The position numbers and the translations under genes are program-made. This document shows, piece after piece, positions 45,230 through 52,999 of a DNA stretch of 64,000 nucleotides; the stretch's first letter is position 1, and each line of letters opens with the position of its first letter. The stretch is from Planctomycetaceae bacterium (GTDB lineage Bacteria > Planctomycetota > Planctomycetia > Planctomycetales > Planctomycetaceae), in contig JAWKUA010000005.1 in the NCBI GenBank assembly GCA_041398785.1, positions 248,001 to 312,000 on the forward strand, in the 5' to 3' direction. The notes under the pieces are model-generated. The model was not told where the DNA came from and did not search any database. It saw nothing but the letters and a program-made list of their open reading frames with translations.

Positions 45230-46132
45230 TCAGCCGGATTTCATTCGGAGGAACCCGACAGTTGATGCGAAAAGTCTTTCCCGCATTGAACTCGAATCGG
45301 CGGCTTCATCGTTCAGCCGGAGTTCCGACAGGTTTGCGTTGCAGAATGTGCATCCCAGCGTTTCGACGTGAAATCGCACGAAGTCAGCCCACTCCGGCGG
45401 CAGAATTCCCAGAATCGATTTGCCAAGTGTCGTGCGCTTCGGACAGGTGGGTCGCTGCGATTCCCAGACAGACGTCAGCAGGCCCGTCGTCGCAGCATCT
45501 GAGAAGTGATCATCAGCGGAACCTCCGGCATCGCGCACGAACCGTGCCAGGCGTTCGATCAGGCGGTGTCTTGTGACGGCGACTTCGTTTTCCGTAAGCC
45601 TCAGGACGTCCGCCAGCTCCTTGTTGCGGCAGCCGGCGTAAAACAGTCCTTCAGCAATCTTGAGATCGCGGAATTTTTCCGATCGCTGCAGACTGGCCGC
45701 GAGTTCACGGATCGCGGCCGCGAGGACACCAAAGTCGCGGTGCAGGGCTTCGTCCCGGCGAGCGTACCAGCTTGCGTGCATGTCGGGAGCGGCCGCGTGC
45801 TGAAACGGGTCGCCGGAATCCGCTGTCGTCCCCTGAAAAGCGCACACGGGCACTTCCCGGTTTCGTCCCTGACGCCGGTAGTGATCGACAATTCGGCGCC
45901 GGAGAATTCGAAACAGGAATGACTCCAGTTCGCATTGTTCACGGAACTCATCCATCGCCTTCAGGAATGCGATGAACGTTTCCTGAACCAGATCTTCAGC
46001 GGTCGCAGTCTGATCCACCTGCTGCCGGGCGAACGCCATCAGTCGCTTTTCGAAGCGCGCAACGAGTGAATTCCAGCCGTCGTGATCGCCGGCTCGAACG
46101 AGCTCCAAAAGGTGCGTGTCCGCTTCGTTCAT
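45230..46132 (-). CDS. ECF-type RNA polymerase sigma factor with C-terminal extension
   Basis: 300 residues. Region 2 is clear: VARFEKRLMAFARQQVDQTA, AEDLVQETFIAFLKAMDEF and FLFRILRRRIVDHYRR. Region 4 lies near 165-200 (KELADVLRLTENEVAVTRHR). About 90 residues follow that ordinary ECF factors lack, with a CxxC (GCTFCN) and a basic end. The ATG directly follows the stop of the upstream membrane-protein gene (TGAATG), so the two are coupled. The setting, downstream of a kinase and an FHA protein, suggests control by phosphorylation rather than by a classical anti-sigma factor. Confidence 0.87.
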   Translation of the reverse strand: MNEADTHLLELVRAGDHDGWNSLVARFEKRLMAFARQQVDQTATAEDLVQETFIAFLKAMDEFREQCELESFLFRILRRRIVDHYRRQGRNREVPVCAFQGTTADSGDPFQHAAAPDMHASWYARRDEALHRDFGVLAAAIRELAASLQRSEKFRDLKIAEGLFYAGCRNKELADVLRLTENEVAVTRHRLIERLARFVRDAGGSADDHFSDAATTGLLTSVWESQRPTCPKRTTLGKSILGILPPEWADFVRFHVETLGCTFCNANLSELRLNDEAADSSSMRERLFASTVGFLRMKSG

Positions 46133-47497
46133 TCAACTCATCAACGTCAGCGCGCCGACTCCCAGGACCGCTGCGCCGCAGATCAGCAGGCGTCTGCGGT
46201 AATAGCCCTGAGTCAGCAGGTTCAGGCTGATGCACAGCAGCACTGTCACAGCGAAAAGCACGGCCAGACTGACGCCAACCGAAAAACGCCGCTGTTCACT
46301 GACACTTGCGACGTGCCGAGCCTGAGCAAGGGCAGGTGCGATGCGGGAAGCAGAAACATCCAGCAGCACCGCTTCCCGCCAGACATCGCCGTACGGACGA
46401 GACAGTTTCTGCGCAAACCGGTCGACGACAAGCGATTCGTCAACGGTGATCGAATCTCCGCCGGGAACGGCCAGCCGGCACTTGTGTTGGGCGTCCAGCA
46501 TGGCCAGCCGGCGCGCGTCTTCTTCCGATGACACCAATTGCCCGGAATAGCCAACCACGAAGCGCTGCTGCGGACGAGCCGAAACAAACGCATCGAATTC
46601 CTCAACCCACGGTTTCTGAATGTAGTTGACGCTCACCTGAGCCGATCCGTTTGTCGTTTCAATGTGACAAATCAGTTCGCCTCTGATCTGTTCCGACGGC
46701 TCGTCGCCTTCAGCCGTTTGAATGTGTTCGTCGACAGAATGCAGAGACAGCCGGACGGCGCCACGTTCGACCGTCGGTGCTGATTCCCGTCGGCCGAGCG
46801 AGTTTCCGGATACTCGCACTTCGCTCACGGGGAACTCGGCTCGCAACTGTTCCGCGAACCGCTGCAGCACGTCATTTCCGGCGGAAGCGTCATACACCAT
46901 GAGGTAAGCGGGAGATGTCAGCCGGATATCTGCCGGCCCGCTGTGTTCGTTGTCGGCGATGCCCGCATCTTCAGTGGAAGCGTCACTTTCGACGGCCTGT
47001 GCATCGTCAGCAGCGATGGCTTCCGGACGCGCCGTGGAACTTGCCAGCAACTGATTGGCGTCGAGAGCGGCGCGGAGCTTTCCGGCCAGCGGTTTGGCTG
47101 CCGCGATTCGGCCTGGATAGTTGTTTGCGTCAAACGGCTGCTGATCGAGGTTGGCCCAGACATCCGGTTGATTCATCATCTCTCGACCAGCGGCAAACGA
47201 CGGCACTGAGGCGGCTCGTGCATCGATACCCATCGGAACCACAACCGGTTCCCTCGGCTGCGAAGTCGAGCCCGCTCGCTGCATCGTCACTGCCGGCGAG
47301 TTCACGGAATGAGAACTCCGCGCAAAAAACAGCAGACCGAAAAATACCGGTACGCCCAGCAGCAGCAGGCTGCAAATGACGAAGATGCCGACCACAGTGG
47401 CCGGATCTCGCTTCGACCTGAGACGAACGACTGCGACATACACGGTGACGATCAGGAACAGCAGCAGGAAGACGGCAAGTGGTACGGCAATCAGCAT
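46133..47497 (-). CDS. Membrane protein of the kinase-sigma operon, unknown function
   Basis: 454 residues. Two N-terminal helices (LIAVPLAVFLLLFLIVTVYVA and VVGIFVICSLLLLGVPVFFG) and two C-terminal helices (SVGVSLAVLFAVTVLLCISL and LLICGAAVLGVGALTLM) bracket a domain of about 340 residues. The middle has a beta-rich part (ELICHIETTNGSAQVSVNYI). Its start overlaps the kinase stop by one base (TGATG) and its stop abuts the sigma factor ATG. It may pass a signal from the envelope to the sigma factor; no family was recognised. Confidence 0.72.
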   Translation of the reverse strand: MLIAVPLAVFLLLFLIVTVYVAVVRLRSKRDPATVVGIFVICSLLLLGVPVFFGLLFFARSSHSVNSPAVTMQRAGSTSQPREPVVVPMGIDARAASVPSFAAGREMMNQPDVWANLDQQPFDANNYPGRIAAAKPLAGKLRAALDANQLLASSTARPEAIAADDAQAVESDASTEDAGIADNEHSGPADIRLTSPAYLMVYDASAGNDVLQRFAEQLRAEFPVSEVRVSGNSLGRRESAPTVERGAVRLSLHSVDEHIQTAEGDEPSEQIRGELICHIETTNGSAQVSVNYIQKPWVEEFDAFVSARPQQRFVVGYSGQLVSSEEDARRLAMLDAQHKCRLAVPGGDSITVDESLVVDRFAQKLSRPYGDVWREAVLLDVSASRIAPALAQARHVASVSEQRRFSVGVSLAVLFAVTVLLCISLNLLTQGYYRRRLLICGAAVLGVGALTLMS

Positions 47498-49887
47498 CAG
47501 CGAATCTCCTGCATTTCCCTATTGACCGGATCGGCGTCCTGGACCTTCTGGTCTCGTTCCGTCGCGGGAGCCGACACAGCGTATTCTTCATAGCGTCGCG
47601 ACAGCCGAAATCTCAGAGCCACAATCCCGACGACGAACGCCGCCGCACCGAGGACAAACAGGTCGTCATCCCCTTCAATGATCAGGCCTGCGACGGTGAC
47701 GATACACGCACCCGTCAGAAGCTCCAGCAGGATGGAAATCGTGTCGAACCTCAGACGGCTTTGCGTGCGAGCGATCGGCGAATTGTTCTGCGGCTGATCG
47801 GCATGACGCAGCAGGTACCGCCGTCTCCTGACACGAAGACGGAACGCCAGAAACGCGATCACGACAGCCGCAATTCCGCCGGGGATGAAGTCGTCGTCCT
47901 GCCAGTACACGAAGAGGCACAGCAGAGCGATGGCGCCGATGATGACTGCTTCCAGAAACACGGAAAGCTTGTCGAGTTTCGGCAGATCTCCTTCATTTTC
48001 GTGCAGCCGAGAACGCAGCGTGCGCGGCTGGATTTCCGCCTGCCCGGGAATGACGGAATCCGTGTAGCTGTCCTGAATTTTCGCGATCATGTCGTCGCGC
48101 CGCGCCAGCCGAAGGCGCAACGCCACAAAGCCAACGACGGCTGCGACAACGGCGAACCCAATCAGGTCGCCGTAGCCGGAACCGATCGTACCGATGATGA
48201 CCATCGCGGCCGCCCCCGCGAGCAACTCCAGCACAATGGCCGTCTTGTCAAACCGCAACCTACCTTCCCCTGCACGTCGCGGCATTGGTGCCGGACGCTT
48301 CAGCGCCGGAGCATCCGCGGCGGCGCGTCTCACGGGAGCCACCAACTGCACAGTCAATGCAACGGCGATCGCCAGCGCTGACGTCAGCGTCGTCAGACTT
48401 ACGTACCCGTCACACAGGAAGTGAACGAAAGCTGCGGTCACGCCGACCAGTACCGTCGGCAGCAGCATGATGCGGGATTCTCGGTGGACCGCCGTGAAGC
48501 ACCGCCAGTCAAAGACGACCGCGCAGACGATCAGGCTGAACAGCAGCGGGGCGCCAACATCGGGGCCGATCCTGGTTGCGTTGGCTGCGAACAGAATTGA
48601 CACGCCGGCTGGTGCCGCCCAGATGAGTCGCGACGCCAGTGGCCACCAGCCTTCAGCGCGATCGGGAATCCACCACGCGAAAGCGGCGGCGGTCAAACCA
48701 TAGATCGCGACTGTGAACTGGGTCAGAGGCAACAATTCGTCGCCCGGCCAGAACGGGATACCGACCGTTCGAAAACCGAAGAACAACAGCGCGATCGCTG
48801 CCATACCTGCCAGCAGCAATCTTGTCTGCCAGGTCACCGAGTCGGGCATCTGGTGCAATCGTTCCGGCGGCCGGTAATGAAGAGCACACCGCTGCAGGAT
48901 CATTGACACCGCGGACGGAGCAACCGGTTCGTTCGTTTCCGGCTGGCTGAAAGTTTCCTGGACCGCCGTTGGAGCGGTCGAATGATCTTCCACGGCCGGC
49001 ACGTTGTCCCGCCGTCGGCTGGATTTCGTCTGGCGTGCCTTCTCACCGATCATGGACAGCGTGGCGGGATTGAAGTCTGCGGGAACCGGATTCGCTGCGT
49101 CTGTGGTCGTGATTGCTGCGACCATTTCTTCCGCGGTCTGAAAACGATGTGCCGGGTCGCGCTGCATCGCCTTCCGCACCGCTGACGCAAACGGCTCCGG
49201 AAGCGAACTGACGTCCGGATCGCTGCTGAGATGCTTCATCAGCACTTCACCCATGCTCTCCCCGACGTAGGGCGGCCGGCCGGTCAGCATTTCGTACAGC
49301 ATCACACCCAGAGCGTAGATGTCGACCGTCTTGTCGTACCGGCCGAGGCTGATTTCCGGTGCCATGTAATGCACGCTGCCAACAGTCATCGTGTTGCCGC
49401 TGCGATGGCTGGCGGTGATGACTTTGCTCAGGCTGTAGTCGCCGATTTTGACGATGCCGTCTTCGAAGAACACGTTGTGAGGTTTCAGATCGCGATGAAC
49501 GACTCCCGCTTCATGCAGATAGCTGATGCCTTTGGCCAGTTCCCGAAAGAAGAACGTCGCCTGCTCGACACTCAGCCCGTCAGGCGATTCGTCCAGAATC
49601 TCCCGCAGCGACGCACCGGCGACGTACTCCATGATGACCCAGGGAATTCCGTCGGCCGAGCGTTTGATGTCGAAGATCATCACCAGGTGAGGCGACTTCA
49701 GATTCATGCAGTGACCGATGCCGCGCAGTTCGATGTCTTCGAAATTCTGCACAGCCTTCAATGCCACTTCGCGGCCGGAATCGCTGACCGCGAAATAGAC
49801 TTCGCCGAACCCGCCTTTCCCCAGCGCATACTGAATCGTGTAACCGTCCAGAGGCTGGTCGCCGGGTTGATAGCGGTAGGCTGCCAT
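47497..49887 (-). CDS. Ser/Thr protein kinase with triplicated two-helix membrane modules
   Basis: 796 residues. Kinase motifs: GKGGFGEVY, VALKAV, HRDLKPHN, YMAPE. The DFG position reads IGDYSLSK, so Asp is kept but Phe-Gly is Tyr-Ser. After a linker come a hydrophobic domain and three similar modules of about 60-70 residues, each with an acidic/aromatic start, two helices and a basic end (ALRLRLARR, AFRLRVRRRR, ALRFRLSRR). A stretch between modules 1 and 2 (SVIPGQAEIQPR) is encoded by a copy of a dispersed palindrome. It is 23 bases downstream of the FHA gene and overlaps the next gene by one base. Confidence 0.88.
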   Translation of the reverse strand: MAAYRYQPGDQPLDGYTIQYALGKGGFGEVYFAVSDSGREVALKAVQNFEDIELRGIGHCMNLKSPHLVMIFDIKRSADGIPWVIMEYVAGASLREILDESPDGLSVEQATFFFRELAKGISYLHEAGVVHRDLKPHNVFFEDGIVKIGDYSLSKVITASHRSGNTMTVGSVHYMAPEISLGRYDKTVDIYALGVMLYEMLTGRPPYVGESMGEVLMKHLSSDPDVSSLPEPFASAVRKAMQRDPAHRFQTAEEMVAAITTTDAANPVPADFNPATLSMIGEKARQTKSSRRRDNVPAVEDHSTAPTAVQETFSQPETNEPVAPSAVSMILQRCALHYRPPERLHQMPDSVTWQTRLLLAGMAAIALLFFGFRTVGIPFWPGDELLPLTQFTVAIYGLTAAAFAWWIPDRAEGWWPLASRLIWAAPAGVSILFAANATRIGPDVGAPLLFSLIVCAVVFDWRCFTAVHRESRIMLLPTVLVGVTAAFVHFLCDGYVSLTTLTSALAIAVALTVQLVAPVRRAAADAPALKRPAPMPRRAGEGRLRFDKTAIVLELLAGAAAMVIIGTIGSGYGDLIGFAVVAAVVGFVALRLRLARRDDMIAKIQDSYTDSVIPGQAEIQPRTLRSRLHENEGDLPKLDKLSVFLEAVIIGAIALLCLFVYWQDDDFIPGGIAAVVIAFLAFRLRVRRRRYLLRHADQPQNNSPIARTQSRLRFDTISILLELLTGACIVTVAGLIIEGDDDLFVLGAAAFVVGIVALRFRLSRRYEEYAVSAPATERDQKVQDADPVNREMQEIR
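48028..48056. repeat. Dispersed palindromic repeat, copy B, inside a kinase gene
   Basis: This 29-base unit matches 25315-25343 at 26 positions. On the minus strand it is translated as part of SVIPGQAEIQPR, close to the well-known VIPAQAGIQ readout of this repeat, in the kinase gene between two membrane modules. Confidence 0.75.
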
Positions 49888-49910
49888 GAGATTCGTTGGA
49901 TTCGGGGATT

Positions 49911-51482
49911 TCAGCAGTTGACCAGCGCGAAACGCGTTTCATTCATGACCACGGCATTGCCCGGTCGCAGAGCAGTCGACGGGGCGCGAAGATCGCCGTT
50001 TGTCTGCAGTTGCCGAAGAGCAAAGCCTTCGTGATTTCCGAACAGCACAATCGGTGCGTCGGCTGACGGCAGACGGAAGTGAGCCCCCGCCGGACCGAAC
50101 AGAAGCGAATCTGACATCAGTACAATGTTGCGAATGTCGCGTCGGGGAAGTCGCGACCCGGTGATCTGCAGCACCGCCGAACCACTCGCGGCCACGGGTT
50201 TCGAAAACCGCAATCGTCCGCGCGAACCGATGGCGATCGTGTCGCCGGATGCCAGCAGCCGGCGCGTCATCTTCTCGCCGTTGACGAAAAACGGTGCGGC
50301 CGATTCGACAAAGTAGTCATCACCGTCGCGCCGTACGATGACCGGAACACCGGATCCTTCCGTCATCAGCGACACGTCCACCGACGACGACGCGGCAGCG
50401 GACGAGCCGATGCGAACGACGTCCTTCGTCAGCAGCAGCAATCCACCCATCCCGTCCACAGTCAGGACACACCGCGCGGGAAGCCCCTCGAAATCATGCG
50501 GCTGCCCGTCACGCTGCGGTGAAGGATTCACGGCATTCTTCGCGGCCGCCGGTGATTCCGATGACTGTCGTGTTACATCGGACAACAGTCCCAGCGGTCC
50601 TGTCGTGACGGAATTCAACTGCGTGACGGCCTCCGAAACGGCAAGTTTCGCGGCAGTAATCCAGTCGCTGCCGCCAACCAGTTGATTCAAAACGGCCAGT
50701 TCGCTCTCCGCCTCAGAAAGTCGCGAGGATTGCAGGTGATCCTGAATCCTGAAGCACCGCGTCAGGCTGTGGTGCAGTTGTTCAACCGTCGCGGAACTCG
50801 CGATGACCGGGTAGATCAAACGATCAATTATCGCGGCACGGTCCGGTCGGCCGGCTGCCAGCTCGGCCAGACCGCGTTCCGCCAGCGGTTCAGCAACCTT
50901 CGGCACCAGTCCGGAAATCACCGCGGTGGCTCGCTGATCCGGCTGCAGCGTTGCAATCACTACGACCGCCTGTTCGTAGTTTCCCGCGTCAATGCACGAT
51001 TGAATTCTGGCCGCGGCGGCGGTGACGATTTCCCGCTTCGCTTCGATCGACCGAGCCAGTTGCTCGGAAGCGGCCGCTCCCGCCGCGGACTGATCGGTGT
51101 CGAGTGCCGTCAGCAGTGATTTTCCGACGGAGTAGGCACCGGTGTGAACCTGCTGCTGTGCGGCCGCCAGCACTTCCCTGCGCTGTTGCTGTCGATTCCT
51201 GCGAGCGTCTTCGGCGGCCGCCACCCGTCGCAGCAGCTCCGTCACTTCCGGCTTGTGCCCCGCCAGTTGCAGTGCACACTGGCCATCGTGTCGGGCCTCG
51301 TCAATGCGACCATCGGCCAGATGGTGCAGCGCCCGATCGACAAAGGCGGTCGCCAGACGATCGATCAGGCGCTGCGCGTCGCGGTGACCGCGTTCGGGCG
51401 AAGTCTGCAAAGTCCGCAGCGCTTCGTCCAGTCGACCACTGCGAATCGCAACGTCTGCTCGTTTAAGATCGAGGAAGAACAC
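49911..51482 (-). CDS. FHA-domain protein with N-terminal helical repeats
   Basis: 523 residues from a GTG at 51482. The first ~270 residues are helical, with TPR-like spacing and a Gln/Arg-rich coiled segment (RRNRQQQRREVLAAAQQQV). The C-terminal ~170 residues form an FHA-like domain: VVRIGSSAAAS, VIVRRDGDDYFVES, FVNGEKMTRRLLASGDTIAI, then SRGRLRFSKP. FHA domains bind phosphothreonine, so this protein is a natural reader of the adjacent kinase, whose gene starts 23 bases downstream. Confidence 0.82.
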   Translation of the reverse strand: MFFLDLKRADVAIRSGRLDEALRTLQTSPERGHRDAQRLIDRLATAFVDRALHHLADGRIDEARHDGQCALQLAGHKPEVTELLRRVAAAEDARRNRQQQRREVLAAAQQQVHTGAYSVGKSLLTALDTDQSAAGAAASEQLARSIEAKREIVTAAAARIQSCIDAGNYEQAVVVIATLQPDQRATAVISGLVPKVAEPLAERGLAELAAGRPDRAAIIDRLIYPVIASSATVEQLHHSLTRCFRIQDHLQSSRLSEAESELAVLNQLVGGSDWITAAKLAVSEAVTQLNSVTTGPLGLLSDVTRQSSESPAAAKNAVNPSPQRDGQPHDFEGLPARCVLTVDGMGGLLLLTKDVVRIGSSAAASSSVDVSLMTEGSGVPVIVRRDGDDYFVESAAPFFVNGEKMTRRLLASGDTIAIGSRGRLRFSKPVAASGSAVLQITGSRLPRRDIRNIVLMSDSLLFGPAGAHFRLPSADAPIVLFGNHEGFALRQLQTNGDLRAPSTALRPGNAVVMNETRFALVNC

Positions 51483-51592
51483 CGGACGATTCTTTCTGAA
51501 AAGGTCGCAGCGGAACGGAGCCTTCCGATTCGGAGGTCCGGCAGAACGTCAGCCGGCCGAAGAAACAACGGAGCTGGTAACCTGAGATGTTG

Positions 51593-52420
51593 TCACCGTC
51601 CGTTCGTTCCGACAACTGTGGCTTCGCTGTCCGCCAAAGTCGAATCCTGTCCGAAGTATTCGTCCAGTTCCGTCAGCAACTGTTCCTCGCTGATCCGTTC
51701 ATCCGTGCCGGAGACCGCGAACAGGTCCTGTTGGTGCGCCAGGATTCGCTGAGCGACCGACAGGCGCGTTTCGATTCTGTCCAGCAACTGCCCCGCTTCG
51801 GCCAATCGGCTGCCATCGATCAGCGTTCCCGATTCGATTTGGGACGCCTGCACCAGCCGATATCTGGCGGCAAGCGTTTCGACCTTTTGTTCCAGTTCGG
51901 CCTTCCGATGACGCATCTTGTCGAGCATCGCCAGCGCGGCATTCAACCCGTCGCGACGTTTCTCCAGCAGCTTGTGTTTGCTTGTCAGAGCGAGTTCTCC
52001 CTGCTTGAAGCGTTCGAACCGCTGATGCACCTGTTCCGTCAGTTGTTCGCGATTCATGTTGCGACCATTGACCGTATACGAAACCTGAACCGGCCGCATG
52101 GTCTCGCGCAGCGACGTCAGAATCGCCTGTTCGGCGTTCAGACGCTGCTGCGTTTCTTTGATGTCGGTTTCCAGCGCGGCGATTTCGACTTCTTCCTGAG
52201 CAATCATGCGCACCTGCGACTGCAGGTCAGGAAGAATGGCCTCGATCATGTCGCTGGCCCGCCGCAGTTCGAACTCCACCGGCACGGCTTCCTGAACGGC
52301 TTCCTGAGCAGCTTTGGTTGACGTGTGGATGTAGCTCCCCAGATTGGATCCCAGCAGCAGAAATCCGGCAACACCCAGAATCACAGCAGTCCCGGCCCCG
52401 TATTTGATCCAGCGCAACAT
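51593..52420 (-). CDS. Membrane-anchored coiled-coil protein
   Basis: 275 residues. One N-terminal helix (YGAGTAVILGVAGFLLLGS) is followed by a long charged helical region (MIEAILPDLQSQVRMIAQEE, LEQKVETLAARYRLVQAS) predicted as coiled coil. AGGAG lies about 10 bases upstream of the ATG. No family was recognised. It is the first gene of the minus-strand signalling run and may be a scaffold or envelope-stress sensor. Confidence 0.72.
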   Translation of the reverse strand: MLRWIKYGAGTAVILGVAGFLLLGSNLGSYIHTSTKAAQEAVQEAVPVEFELRRASDMIEAILPDLQSQVRMIAQEEVEIAALETDIKETQQRLNAEQAILTSLRETMRPVQVSYTVNGRNMNREQLTEQVHQRFERFKQGELALTSKHKLLEKRRDGLNAALAMLDKMRHRKAELEQKVETLAARYRLVQASQIESGTLIDGSRLAEAGQLLDRIETRLSVAQRILAHQQDLFAVSGTDERISEEQLLTELDEYFGQDSTLADSEATVVGTNGR

Positions 52421-52999
52421 GGTGACGAATACTCCTCAAACGCCGGACGGCAACCCGGTCCGGTCTGGCAGAAAGTCCCGCAATTCCCTGCAAATTGCGG
52501 CGGTTGATGAGGCAGTCGCCACCGGAGAACGAATGTTGCAAGAAAAATCGGGATGTCTTCCGGAGAATCGGCGTATCGCCGAACGTCGGATCTCTGGTGT
52601 CCCGCCGATATCTGCCAGGATCGGCGCTGATGGTTCGAAAAGACCTTCGGCAGCGAGCAAACAGCGGGGCGCCGTGTCTGGTTCTCCGCGTTCGTCGTGC
52701 GTTGTCCTCTCGCCCGCGAAGTCGTCGACGGAGAACTTTCTGCGCTCAGCAGAAGAATCGGGAAGAGGCCGAGAGCGCGCGTCGCGCGACGCAACCGCTT
52801 TGGGCGGACGCCGCTGCGCCGCGTCAAAGCGGTTGAGCACCGCTGGGGCAGCGTTCGGAGTTACCGCGGGCTTTGATCATTCCGGTGAATGTCCGGAATC
52901 AGCCTGCCGCGCCCATCGTCCGGCGCAATTGCCTTCATCGCTGGATGAACAACGCAGCGACGATCCAAAGGAAACCGTGACGCGGCGTTGACAGCCTCA
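52421..52999. other. Gene-free stretch with inverted repeat
   Basis: About 580 bases between the coiled-coil gene and the DUF11 gene, both on the minus strand. CAACCGCTTTG (52792-52802) is repeated in reverse at 52825-52835 around a GC-rich centre. A minus frame of 134 codons (52436-52840) has no recognisable features and is not called. Confidence 0.45.

Noticed and set aside
52436..52840. 134-codon minus-strand frame upstream of the coiled-coil gene
   Set aside because: Arg/Ser/Pro-rich chance peptide that spans an inverted repeat.
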